Shown one piece after another: positions 48,300 to 61,149 of a stretch of DNA of 64,000 nucleotides. The translations under genes were made by a program, and so were the position numbers. Every line of letters begins with the position of its first letter. Within the stretch, counting starts at the first letter, position 1. The stretch lies in contig JAREIK010002618.1 in the NCBI GenBank assembly GCA_029783825.1, positions 571,171 through 635,170 of the forward strand, given 5' to 3'. The stretch is from Sapria himalayana. Taxonomy: Eukaryota > Streptophyta > Magnoliopsida > Malpighiales > Rafflesiaceae. The notes under the pieces were generated by a model. It did no database searches, was not told the origin of the DNA, and saw only the letters and a program-made list of their open reading frames with translations.

Positions 48300-49320
48300 T
48301 CAACTTTTTATACGGAAATATAAAAAAAAATATTAACGATTTTATTATAACTAATTCATATATACCATATGTAATCAATAAAAAAGTAACCACATTTTTG
48401 GATGTATTTTACGGATCATGTGTATTAGTAACTAGATGGGGGTATTCACTTTTAATTAGGTAGCATACACTGTCGAAAGGATTTTAATGTGTTTAAATAT
48501 AATTTAATAGAAACGAATATTTTTTATTGTTATTTGATGCTATTTTTATGATTATTTGTTCTATGTTAAGTTAATCACTTGGCAAAATTGTTGATATTGA
48601 TGAAATTGTCACTAGGATTTAATCACTTTATATGTCTATGAATTCTAAAAATGATTTAATTATGTGCAAAATATTTAATAATTAAATCATTAGTAAACTA
48701 GAAATATATTTGATAATTTTTACAACTCACATTTAGGAAGAAACCTTAAGCAGTGTAAAATTTTAAAATTATTAAATGTTATTTTTATGATATCATGCGT
48801 TTTAGCAATAAAAACGAGCAAAGAGAAGTTTGTTAGAAAGATAATAAACAAATAAAATTACTATTTAGTATGTAGTAAATGTGCTCTCGAGACACTATTT
48901 TGCATTTGATTTCTAGGGCATTGAAATTTATTTTATACATTAGGGAATTGAAGAATGCTGAAATGTGCATTAGCAAAAAAGTCAGCAATTGCTTATATTT
49001 TGATTAAGCATCAAGCTAATTGAGAATGCAGACAAGTGAGAAGGACAAATTGAGTAGAAGAAAATAGCTACATAATAAAAAATAAAACTCGCATACAATT
49101 TATATAATCAAAACCAAACAAATATACCATAATAGAAGCATAACATATAACAAAATCTTAAATAACTTTCAATATAGACTCACATCTCCCTGTTAAACAA
49201 TATATAAATGAATATAGAGAAACTCAAAAAAGAAACTTGAGAAGGTGAAAGAAATATTTCACCAACACAGACATTTTGTATCATTTGGATTAACATACCA
49301 CAAAATAAGTTAGAGTTAAT
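48300..49320. other. AT-rich DNA without recognisable genes
   Basis: No motif or repeat identified. Confidence 0.45.
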
Positions 49321-49800
49321 TCTCCATTTGATTTTCTTAAATAGAATCTCATTGTATAGGAGCACTCTATTTTTTTGTTTCCACAAACTAACTTTACTAG
49401 ACTAGTAAAGTTGCTGTACTCTAGTTACTTTTTATAAAAGATAAATAAATAATACACATAATAGAAATTAATACATTATAATATTTTTAAAAATTTTTAA
49501 AATTATCAACTTAAAAATATATCATATTTATAAATTATAAAAATTTGAAAACTAGAAATGATAAATACAATTACGTAGGTCAATGTTAAAATATAAAATA
49601 ACGAAGAGATTAATATTAAAATTTCAATTTAAAAAAAAAATAAGAAATATATCAAATATTTAATTTTATAAAATTATAAACCTTATGTATATTGAAAGAA
49701 GTTAACATAAAAATATCACATTTTGATATCCTAAAAATAATTAAATTAAAAATTAAATACATAAATTATCTCACTCGTAGCATTAATGACATCAAAAAAG
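49320..49800 (+). repeat. Repeat U fragment
   Basis: Carries the inverted core at 49,336-49,370 and then the U middle block read in reverse (phrases parallel to 45,360-45,680, including CACATTTTGATATCCTAAAA versus the TTTTTAGAATATCAA of A1). Confidence 0.55.
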
Positions 49801-49809
49801 AAAATAATA

Positions 49810-51470
49810 TAGAACTATATAATAAATTGAATTTAATTTTTAATATATTTCTTTATAACAAATTCAATATTTATCTTTGATAATTTATTTAAGTAGACAT
49901 TTAGCAATAATCATATTGTTCATGATTGATAGAAAATATATTCGAATAAATGACTCTAAAATATATTTAGAAAAACTTTTAAATGTCAAATGATGTTATT
50001 GTCTTTGTGAAGATTAATTTTCTAATACATTTAGCTATGCTCTTAATTTAAAAATGAACTCTTTTTTTGGTAAAAAATGAAGAGGTAATAAAATTATAGA
50101 TTAAGTATTAAAATACTAATAACATATATTCACTCCAATGACATGTCCAATTCTTATATGAAAATCCTTTTCTAACATGAATTCATGATATTTTTAATTT
50201 AAAATCATAGATGAAATTTTTTAAAAATTATTTTAAAAAGTGCATAGACTAATATTTTTATTAGTTTTATTGCTTGATATAAATTTGCAAAACAAGATGA
50301 GTATTTACATAAGCATGCAAGCAAACTTATCCCCAACTTCTTACACACACACACGCTTAGACACTTTTGAAATAGCATATTTGTACATAGAGCTATTAAA
50401 TGCACTCCTATTTTACTATACATATATATATGTGGGTGTGTGTGTGTGTACTGTACGAAATATAGGTGGCTATATATATATATATATATAATATTTTTAA
50501 TATGGAATATAGAGCATATAATGAAATCTAATGTCAAATAGTACTTTTTTTTAATTTTTTTAATGTGGCGATATAGTAAATTTTTTTATGCAATTTAATT
50601 AATGTGCATATACAGTCAATTATGTGATGTATTGATTTGTGAGATGAATTATAGAAAATATAGATATTATTTAGGCAAGTAAGCAATAGACACGAATATG
50701 GAAACCACAGAATTATTAATAAAACATAGAAGTATTATTTTGAATGAATACTATTTTATGCAATAAGGTTTAATAATAAAAATAAATATGGCCATTCGGC
50801 ATATAAAAATTATAAAATCAGACAAGAATTGAATAAAAATAAAAAGAAAAAAAATGATGGAATAATTAAATACAATAAAAAAAATATAATAAATAAATGA
50901 AGTATAGGTTTCAAAAATGTTGTAGTAAGCAAAAAATATAATTAAAAATTAGATAAGCATCTCCTTTTTTAGTAACATCAAAAAGAGAGGTGAATAATAA
51001 TATCTTAGAAACAACAAAAGCATGTTTATCCTATAGAGATCACAAGATTGAAATAAAGAATATAAAATTGTATTCATTTGATTTTCTTAAGTAGAATCAA
51101 TTGTGATGGGAGCACTGCAACTTTACTTGTAGTATTATTATATATTTTTATATAATTATAATAACTATTTAAAAATTTATTAAAATGCATTGTTAAAAAA
51201 ATGAAATTTATAATATGATGTTACTCTTTGAAAATTAAAAATAAAATAAAATTTCATTTAATTAATTTGAAACCTAATATTGCAAACTAATAAATCACAT
51301 TTGTAAATTCAAAAATCATAATTTCTTAAAAAATAGTTTTAAAAGTATATATAAATATTCTAAGAGGAGCGGTGAGGAATTAAACCAATATCCCTCCACA
51401 TTATCAAAACATCAATATCAATTGAAAAGCAAAATATTATGTGTGTGTGTGTGTGTGTGCGAGCACACAA
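49810..51470. other. AT-rich DNA with a U fragment and microsatellites
   Basis: The inverted core recurs at 51,085-51,118, with about 200 bp of U-like sequence after it. GT and TA runs lie at 50,431-50,450 and 50,470-50,492, and a GT run at 51,441-51,459. The open frames at 50,205-50,537 have no motif. Confidence 0.5.
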
Positions 51471-51471
51471 A

Positions 51472-51488
51472 CACTACAAGAAAGAAAC
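51472..51488 (+). mobile_element. CACTA terminal-inverted-repeat-like end
   Basis: CACTACAAGAAAGAAAC matches the CACTACAAGAAA end of plant CACTA (En/Spm) elements, facing right towards a CACTA-type coding remnant. No partner end was found before about 54 kb. Confidence 0.6.
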
Positions 51489-52830
51489 AAAATATCAATT
51501 GAAATTTATATTTTTACGGTAATAAACAAATATAAAGAATAATATATTGTGAAAATTAGCTACATGCATTAAATTATACTTCAAATTATTCCTAATAATA
51601 TTCTTTTTATATTTGAGGGTTCTTTGCTCTACTTTATAGTATTCTAAACTAGTTTCTCCATAAAAATCTTTTCGATTGTACAATAAGCAGGATGAATAAA
51701 TCTGTAAAAAATATATTAGTAGCATATGCATATAAATGAAAAACAACCAGGCTTTTATTACTAAGTTGATCTTTTTTTCTTTTTTATTATTTTTATAAAA
51801 CTAAATAATACAAACATAATTTTAATTCTAAATGATAATGATGGATAAATAACAAAAATAAAGTTAGTTATTAATAAAAATTATGATATTAATAACAAAA
51901 AAAACATTTAAAATATAATGAAAAGTTCTCAAATAAATTAATGACAAACAAAAAAAAAAGAAAATAATCATGCATGAAGTAGTAAATTTATGTGAATTTC
52001 ATAATGTTTATTATCAAGAGTTGGCCAAATTGAAGATTTTATCATAACTTTTCATGCAAACCATGAATTATAAATATCCAATCATGATTGATGTTGTAGT
52101 AGCATCACGTGTACCACCAAAAATAGCTAGATCATAATAAGACAAAGATAGAATGTTAGTGGTAGACAATTCATGTGTTAGAAGATGGGGTGATGCCTAT
52201 ACATATAGGTGAATATGGTAAAACATTTGTAGTATTATTATCACTAGATAAATATTGAATTCATCCTCTAATTATTATTCGTTGACTTCTTATACACCTC
52301 CTCAGGATTGAGATCCTCCTCGACCACTTGAATGGTTACCCCTCATACATAATTCAAAATCTGTAAACATCCAAACATTCAAAGACAACAGATAAATATA
52401 ATGAATATGTCATACTAAGAAAAGATCATTACAAAAACATTAACATCTACATACATTATAGTTTTTTTAATTGAACAACTAAAATATAATAGTTACAAAA
52501 GAAGTAAAATAACATAACATCAGAGCTAAATAAAATTTAATCATCATCGAAATATCTAACAATTATTTTTCATCTAAATATTTATCCTCGTATGATTGTG
52601 TAATTAATTCTTTCTCATTGTCTTTTTTTAACATGCACGTCGTCAATGTTTAAATAGCTTTCATATTCACTAATTAATGTTTCAGGCCCATCATCTATCA
52701 TAAGATTGATTGGATGAATTTTTTTAATATTCTCTTGAAATACATGTACATGTAATGGTGTCACTATGACATCTATTTCAAGAATTTTTATAATTGATCG
52801 ATGTTTTATTTTACAAATAGCCTACTAGTG
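51489..52830 (-). other. Probable interior of the CACTA element
   Basis: Between the terminal motif and the transposase remnant. Near 52,280-52,350 the minus strand reads RGNHSSGRGGSQS, like the glycine- and arginine-rich start of plant CACTA accessory proteins, but this is short and could be chance. Confidence 0.4.
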
Positions 52831-52839
52831 AGAAACATT

Positions 52840-53300
52840 TTTTTAAGGTTAGATAAGTGACATAACACACTTGTTCAACATACACCATAAGAATGAATAG
52901 ATCATACTTACTATAATATTTCTTATGGTGCACATCCACAAGATTATATTGATGATAAATTTTAGTACATAATTTTCCTTTTAATCAATTATAGAAATTA
53001 TACTTGTTCTATATAATATTTCTTATGGTGCATATCCACAAGATTATACTTGTTCTACGTAAGAATGAAATGAGATCAAACCATTCACACTTAAATAGAC
53101 TTTTCTTTTTATTCGGTAAAATAAGATATTCTAATTGTATTATTTTAATCAATCGATCATGAAAGTCAATTTAGATATAGTAGAGTTAGAGTCCTTATGC
53201 ATACACCACTATTCATTATAGCTCTATTTAAACATATTTTAGAGTATAAAATTTGTATCCATTTACAAAATATATGGGATACATCTTTAAACTTCATGGC
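52840..53300 (-). pseudogene. CACTA transposase (TNP2-type, DUF4216) remnant
   Basis: The minus strand shows MYPIYFVNGYKFYTLKYV (53,240-53,285), IIQLEYLILPNKKKSLFKCE continuing WFD (53,074-53,140), and NLVDVHHKKYYSKYDLFILM then VEQVCYVTYLTLKK (52,845-52,945). This is the F.INGY.F.T ... LFKC.WFD ... V.....y..PF..A.Q..QV.Y order of DUF4216 in TNP2 transposases. A 36-bp block (53,013-53,048) is repeated at 52,914-52,949 with one difference, so a ~99-bp internal duplication splits the domain. Confidence 0.85.
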
Positions 53301-53309
53301 CCTCTCACA

Positions 53310-54845
53310 AGATCCTTAATTTGTCTATTAAAGATATTTGATGATGAAAAATATACATAGATAAGGATAAAAAATTCAAACTAATATATATTGGCACATT
53401 ATTTATTAGATAAAAACATGATATGTTATATATTGATAATTTTATCAAACAAATATACAAAATATTTGGCAAGCTTAGCATCAATTGCAATATCATCAAT
53501 ATGAAGTTCACTCTACAATAATCCCTTTGCATAAATTCTATAAAAATAATATTGAATTTTAACATTTCAAACATATATAACATATTTCACTATAATATAT
53601 ATATATATGTTTGAAATGATATATAAAATATAGTTTGTAACATCTCATTTATATATCATTGTATAAATACATGTTATATATATTTGAAATATTTATTTAT
53701 ATGTTATAATATCTATATATATTTTAAACATTTATATCATGCACATATATGTATGCACAGCATAATATATGTATCATTTTTTTTTGAAAATGAATTTTTT
53801 TAGTAATGAAAGACTAGTTTTGGATTTACACATAAAAATGAACAAAAACGTAATTTTTTTTGTGTTCATGAATTTTTATTAATTATTTTAAAAATATATA
53901 CTGACATAATATTTTAGTTTTAGTTACAATATAATTTCTACAATTGAGGCCACAAAAATAAAAATAGTAGTGCTCCCATTGCAAATGAATTCTATTTAAA
54001 AAAAATAACAATTATACTAGGTATTTTATAATTCGTCCTTAGTAAAAATAGTGAGTTCGTTATCGTACATAGTGTCATTCTTTCAGTTGGTCATCTTGTT
54101 GTCCATATCCCATCTGTTTAGAAAACAATTTTTGTTTAGTATCTAGTTAATTGATTCTTCCATTGTTGATGGAGGAGATGTCTGTCTAATTTTCTTACAT
54201 ACTGCAAACAGTTTTTTTTGTATCGTGATTATTGATTCACCTTCTCGAAAGTTTACTTATATAAATTTACTAATTTGCTTAACCTTTAATGAAACGTACC
54301 AACCATTCGTTTAATTGAGTTGCCAAACATGCTAGCTACCTCCGTAATATATTTACTTTTTACCTCTTAACTTTCTATGCATGCAGATTTTATTTTTTCT
54401 AATTCTACATAGGTCGAATATTCTTTCATTTCTTTTTAATGGTGGCTGCATTCAATTTATTTATAAGGTGTATACTTCGGCTACAATAACCGTCTTTTTT
54501 AGTTGAAACAATGGGCGTCTGGTTATTACTCTCACAATACTCTTTTTATGTTTCTGATACAGATCGACAATTGTAAAATAAAACATAGTTATCATAAATT
54601 TAGCAAAATTTAAGTTTTTTGTTTAAATTTCTCTACATAGCTGTTTTGTCTAACAAAATCAATAGTCTTGTTTGCCCATAATTATAGTCGAGTATAAATG
54701 ATAGTTTCAATGTATCAAACATATTAAAACGTTCATATAAGTTTGAATCATTTTCCCTTTCATTCAAAATATAACTATCATATCTACTTTATTGCAAACA
54801 TTTCTTCTTTCATAATATTCATCCTTTGGTTGTTTTCAATAAAGA
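53310..54845. other. AT-rich DNA; further CACTA or copia remains possible
   Basis: It holds TATA/CATA-rich sequence at 53,590-53,770 and a U core at 53,967-54,000. The part above 54,050 lies where the RT of the next copia should be, but no RT motif was legible. Confidence 0.4.
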
Positions 54846-54849
54846 GCTT

Positions 54850-57291
54850 CATTTAGATGATTTTAGTACCTAGCCTCTATAGTTTTGTATTAACCGAAAG
54901 TGTGTCTTATTTTTATTCTTCCTCCATATCTTTCAACCACTGCTTTGATTCCTTAGAGGTTGTAGCCCCTTTAAAAGCAAAAATGATCTTGTGTGACAAG
55001 ATGTGCATAATACATGCTATCCACATCTTTCTGGTGGGTCTTTGTAGTTTGTATTGGTGAATGTTTGATAGCTTCCCTATCAAACTCACCATTTATTGAT
55101 GAAATTTAATCATTACTTTTCATTTCTTTATGATTCAAAGTCATCACTTCATAGCTTGTAATAATATTATCAGTCATGATACTATAGTTCCATCTCAAGA
55201 CTTCCTTTCTTTATATCATATTTTTGAGTAAAGTTGCAACTATTAGGATTCATGGCACAATATTCTAACTTAGCGGCCATCTTTCTTCTTTGTCTTCTCT
55301 TTTATAAGATTATTGAAAGCTAATTTCTATCATATGATGTGGGTTTGATAACCAAATTGTATGATATGACATTGAGAGTTGCAACTTAATTTCATGCTCT
55401 TTCATGCTCCTTTACTTCACACAAAGTCCAACTAGAAAATATATAGTTTCATTATATATTCTCAATCTTTCTTGTTGAAAATATTCTTTAGTACTACCTT
55501 AAACACATTGAACTCTCTAGCACATACTACATCTTTTGAATGAAATATATCAAAATATATCTAAAAAAATCATTAGTAAACAAGATATAGAATCATTATT
55601 TTCCAAGTGATTCTTTTGGTGTTTCTTCAAATATGTCACTACATGAATGTTAGCATTGTCATTATTCATGTGGCTATTGACTTGAATTTTATCCTCGTTT
55701 ATTTTCTCAACAAGGTCTTCCCATAATCCTAAGCCTTGTAGGCTATATGAGAAATGTTTCAAAATGTTTATTGAGGTTGCCATGAGTATCACAAGGCTTT
55801 TCTCACTCTTGTGCCCAAGTCTTCAAAGTTATAACATTGCTAAGTCATTCACCAGAGCTTCCTTCTCACATTTTGCATGCTTTTAAAAAAATAGAGTTGC
55901 AACTCAATTTTATGAATTGCTTCATCATATAAGTCACTATGCCATTTGATTTTTCATTATCATCAATGATCTTTGCTTTTTTCTCAAGAGTCATGCTTGT
56001 CAAGGAATTTTTTTTTTTTTAGCAGTGATGTCCTCTTAAATGGAGCTATAATCAAAATAGGATTGGTTGTAGTCAACAATATCAACAATGATTCCTCCCT
56101 CATTTCTTGAGCTATAACATTTGCTCCATTCACTTTACACAACTTGTTATTACAAGTGAAAATCAAGCTCGCATTTATCTTCACACCAATTGAGATGTTT
56201 CTACTATGGCATATTATATATATTGCATCTGGGAGCTTCATGACAGTCCCATCATATATTCTTATCTTCAATTTCTCTCCTTGACATATATTATCAATAG
56301 TAGAGTCATTGCTTATATGTACCCTTCTATCTTCATGGTTTTTAAACTCAAAATTATTCTTGATGTAGAGTCACATGATATGAGGCTTCATAATCAATGA
56401 ATAATGTCTCCTCATAAGTGAGAGTGACACGTGCAGTTACAAAGTGGATGTCTCTTCTTAACTCCATGTTCTTCATTTAGCCAGTTCTACCATTTCTAGA
56501 ATTGGAAACTTTTGCTCGATAGTACCTTCTAAAAAATTTATATCTTGTGACATGTCTAGCACTTTATCTAGGACTTCTTCATACTCTTTGAACTTTCACT
56601 AAATAATGATTTGCTTATTACCGAGGGAAATTATTATCATCAATTCTATCTCTCACATTTAATACATAAATAGAAGATACTTCCATATTCTGCCTCCTCA
56701 AATCTTTAGACAAAAGAGTTATGATCATATTCTTTAATGTTAGCAATAGTGAACTACTACTAATGGTGATAATTAAATTATTATATAAATATGTCAATGA
56801 ACAAAGCATCATCATCACAACATCACTAATTTCATAATCTTTAAATGCTAGCTAGCTGATCAGAGTGTTGAAAATATGTAGGTGACTAGAAAAAGTTAAT
56901 TTATCATTCTTTTATAGATTATATTGCTTCATCAAGAATATTTGATTGACAAGTGACTTGCTTTGATAATGTTTCTTTAGTGTCAACCATAACATTTTTG
57001 TCATTTTTTATTAAGTGATTTTCACAAGCATGTAGTCAACCAAGCTAGCCGAATCAAGCATCTAGCTTTTCAGCCTAGCTTCTACCCTTCATCACAGGTA
57101 GTTAACCTTGCTTTAACAACTTTAGATTCTTGATTGTAGACTGCAAATTATTATCTACTAAAAGTCTTTTATTTTTAGCTTATAAAGTTCTAAATCCTTG
57201 TAGGAATGTTTTTCTATCTCCAATCTCATCAACCCTAGCATTTCAGAATCTTTCCTAAAAGATATTTGAGATAACCTCATTTTGATACCAA
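54850..57291 (-). mobile_element. Ty1/copia gag-protease-integrase remnant
   Basis: Minus strand from a primer-like TGGTATCAAAA (57,281-57,291): HYQSKSLVNQIFLMKQYNL (near 56,950) and SDVVMMMLCSLTYLYNNLII with LLSKDLRRQN in the open frame 56,618-56,818 (gag UBN2 core); DYEASYHVTLHQE (56,360-56,395), the protease site with DSG changed to DYE; IYDGTVMKLPDAIYI (near 56,250); ILFTNDFFRYILIYFIQKM near 55,560 (integrase DDFSR stretch); and TTSKESKQWLKDMEEE near 54,950 (start of the RT domain). RT and RNase H proper are not legible. Dead copy. Confidence 0.85.
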
Positions 57292-57299
57292 ATATTTGG

Positions 57300-59850
57300 A
57301 ATTAGAGAGCTTCTAATACTATATGTTATGAACACAACATTTGATACCAAAGTGTATGGAAAATATTGTGCCCACAAGATATTGTTGTCGATCTATTAAA
57401 CCTTTCTTGATTGATAGTGAGGATAAGAAATATCAATGGTTAGAGTAATATGCATGACATCATTGACATCATAATTAAACGTGAGATACAGTAGAAAAAA
57501 TAATCACAACCATACAAACTTTGAGATTAATATAGAATGGGGGACAATGAAAAAATAACATACATAATAATAAACACATTATTCTATCACTCGTTCGGTT
57601 TATGATTACACATTTACTAATTACTCAAAAAAAAATATGAATACATATAATAATAAACACAATAATATATTCCAAGTCGTATGACCAAATTAGATTTGAT
57701 AATATATCTTTTGTCATGGCAATATCAAAGTAAGGTGTTCAGTGTCTTAGTAACTAATGCAAGATAACGTTAGTTATGATAATATAATTCATATCATGCA
57801 CCATCATAAGTCATGACCCAAAGAAAAAGGTCATAACTTATAGAAATTATGTAGACCATTAATGTCATTGCGACACAAATGAACAATGTCGAGGCACTAA
57901 CATGTCATGATGCTTATTCTTTAAGTTATGAACTTTTTTTACATAGTATTTTTTTTTCCAAAGTCCCATATGATATTAGAGTCAATACTAACATTAGTAT
58001 CATATTATTTTGATTCAAATAAATTGATAAATGATATGATTTGGGATATTTTTATTTATGTAGTTTATTTGTGGTTGACTTTCTTTTTTGTAACATGGAG
58101 TACCACTATATGATAACATAATTAAAAATAAAAATTTATTCTAATTTAAAAATAGAATATATAACTATCTTGGTATCAACTATTTGTATAACCATGTGAA
58201 AGAAAAATGAAAACTTGAAAAAAAAAAGTGATGATTATTGGGAAGACATGCACTTTAGGGTTGTCTCCTCGTTTCAATGATTATTAAGTGGTGATATATA
58301 TGAACATGCTACCAAAAAAAAATAAAGAAAAATAAGCCATGTGAAAAAATAGAGTATTGATGAGCTTAAAAGTCATCTATATTTTAGTCTATTTTTCTGA
58401 TATTTTTTTTTCATATTTAGAAGATTAATTTAATGGCTGAAAGATAGAAATTCATATTTATCATAGTTTTGCAAGTTTAAGTTGAAAGAAGTGAAATTAC
58501 ACAAAATCTAGGAAATTAGTTAAGTCAGATTTTTATTGACAAAAACAACTCTATTTTAATAATAATCTAAAGTAAAAATGAAAATCAAGTCGTAGCAAGT
58601 GAATAATATAACAACCAATAATAGAAATAGAAAAAGATAAAGTTATTGCTATTTGGATCTCTAGTAGGAAAATAGTAGTCACAACACCAAATAGAGGTAA
58701 AGACAGTATTCTTTGTTGTGACAATGATAGTTCATATTGTGACACACAACAAGTCATGACTAATAGTGCAAGACAAGAAAGACAAAGGTGGTCATGATGT
58801 ATTTTTCAGACTTCACAAGAGAATAAATTGTATGAGGTTGCAACAAGAAAGCATATATCACAACAAAGAATTCGTTTATCCAAGAATACCAAGATTGAAA
58901 TTACGTTACAACAGAAATTTCTTGTCATAACAACAAAGTTCAAGCAACAGGAAAATACTTGGTCATGACATTAGAAATAGGTTGTGACATAAAAATGGGA
59001 ATAAACAGAGAAGTGGAGGTCATAACAAGGAATTTGAGTTGGGCTAATATTTTTTTCACAAAAATAACCCTAGAAGCTAGAGCTAGCACAGACCATATAA
59101 AAGAATATTTTTCTTTGAAAAAAGGTTCGGAGTTGAACTAGGAAACTGGTAGTTAGTGGCTTCATGTATTTTTCTTTTTTTCTTTTTTTAGTATAGATCT
59201 ATATTATATTAGAATTTTTCTTCATTATTTGTAATGGATCTAAAATACAGCTTGTCAGAAGTATGAATCTAAATAAATTTTGCTTAGAAATTAAATGACT
59301 TAGTTAATTACATTCACCATGTTCTTTCCTGATCTATAATCTATTAGCAATTATGATCTAGTAATATAGAAGTACAATTATCATTGGATTAAAATAGTTG
59401 TTAAGTATGTTATTTTCTATAGAAATCAATGAGACTTTCTTGGAAGTAGAAGGTTAAATCTAATGGATTGGTGTTGAACTTCAATTAAGTTGTTCCTAAT
59501 TTTAGTACTAAATGCCCATGATTCATTATATCATATCCTTATTGTTGGAAGGCACTCTGAGTGACATAGAGAAGTCTATTCTTGATGGTTAGTAAACAAT
59601 CAATTAAAATGATATGTTAGGCTAATAATGATAAACAAATTATCTTTGCCAATTTATATAGATAATTCCCCATTCTACTCATAGATGAGAAAATGGAATA
59701 ATTATCTAGATAAATTATCAGTGATATCACCTTAATGAGGTAAAACCCAATTTTTTTTGATGATACATCATAGTTGAAGCTAAGAATATCATCAAGGCCT
59801 CATTAGGTATCCTCAAGATTTCATTATTATGTGTTACTCACAAATACAAA
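57300..59850. other. Non-coding, with GTCATGAC/GTCATAAC-rich patches
   Basis: The 5' LTR of the copia to the left should start here. At 57,700-57,900 and 58,650-59,040 short phrases such as GTCATGAC, GTCATAAC and TTGTGACA recur every 20 to 60 bases in both senses, related to the 18.8-19.2 kb minisatellite. The minus frame 58,551-58,757 and plus frame 58,959-59,141 fall in these patches and show no motif. Confidence 0.45.
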
Positions 59851-59859
59851 ATAGTCTGA

Positions 59860-61010
59860 GATATTTCAAGATGTCATCTCTCTTAAGAATAGATTGGAAT
59901 GACTTCAGACTATGTATGAAGATATATAGTCTCTCATAGTTCATATCAATTAGACTTGTGATCTAGTATACTTTCCTAAAGGGAAGCATGCTCTAAAAAA
60001 TAAATAGCTTTTGATATAAAAATCCAGATATGATACTTTTCAACCAAGATATAAGACTTAGTTAGTAGTTAAAAGGTTCGATCTAATAAAATAAATTAAT
60101 TTTAATGAGATACTTCAACCCAGGGTGAAGTTTTTTTTTTTTTTGAGTAGTTTTGAATTTGACACCTAGCTTAGATTTCCCGATTGATCAACTAGATGCG
60201 AAAATAATATTTCTTCACAGTTATCTTCATGAAACTCTACATGGATCAACCTATGAAATTCATAGCAGAATTGAAGGAATGACTTGTATACATACTAAAT
60301 AAGAGCTATATGTACTTATGCAATCTTTTAAGATGTGGTAAATAAAATTTGATTTATTCATCGAGACTCATAACTTTTAACACACCTCTTGCAACTATTG
60401 AATATTCTTTAATTGTTAATCAAGTGATGATAGATTTATATTTTTTTTATGCATTGATGACACGCTACTTATTAGCTACAATATAATACAAATTTATAAA
60501 TTTAAGGAGAAACTATGAAAGCTATTTTTTGAAAGACATGGGTTCGATCAAGTAGATTATAAGAATGAGTATCATTTGATAGGCATACCTAGTTATCTTA
60601 AAAATATTACATTGGTAAAGTTTTTTAGATATTTTTTATGAAGGATGCTAAGTCAATTTGAACCTCCTTGCCAAATATATTAAATTGAGTGTCAAGCATA
60701 ATGTCAAGATTAATGAGGAAAAGATAAATATGAGTCATATTCTTTATGCCCAAGTTGTTTGTCATTTTATAAATATTATGGTATGTATTAGATCTGATAT
60801 AACATATGTTGTTAATGTTATTAGTTATTTTTTATCAAATTCAAGTAGGTAACATTAAACCATGGTGAAATCTATCTAGAGGTATCTATGAGGGTCATCT
60901 TAGCTATATTTATGCCTAGGTGGGTAAAACCCCATATTCATGAATATATAGATTATGATAGGAATAATGACTTATATTTACGTAGATCCATTTTGGGTTA
61001 TGTAATAATA
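59860..61010 (+). pseudogene. copia reverse transcriptase and RNase H remnant
   Basis: The plus strand gives YFPKGKHALKNK (near 59,980), LVVKRFDLIK*INFNEI (near 60,070), PIDQLDAKIIFLHSYLHETL (60,180-60,240), CIDDTLLIS in the RT box position (60,450-60,476; family YVDDMLI), then an open frame at 60,658-60,852 with KYIKLSVKHNVKINEEK and MVCIRSDITYVVNVISYFLS (MVCTRPDIAHAV.VVSRFLS), and YIDYDRNNDLYLRRSILGY near 60,950 (RNase H start). Integrase and gag are absent. It is cut off abruptly before the LINE. Confidence 0.9.
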
Positions 61011-61149
61011 TTTTAAAGAATGGCTAATATCTATTAGGTCTGTCGAGGTTGGGCATATTGGGTTTGGTTTACCTTTGGTTTAAATGTAATTTTATAGGTT
61101 TAAGAATGATTTTATTGTTAATTTAATTTAAATGAATAAGGGGTGATCT

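Larger units (their letters stand above)
43850..48300 (+). repeat. U+L+copia repeat, copy A4 (inverted partner of A3)
   Basis: In the plus direction: U (43,850-45,900, with the core inverted at 45,236-45,269), L (to 47,069), primer site, short leader, copia RT split by a hAT-type element. It reaches about 700 bp further into U than A3. GT microsatellites at 45,716-45,760 and 45,803-45,822 occupy the U microsatellite position. Confidence 0.8.
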
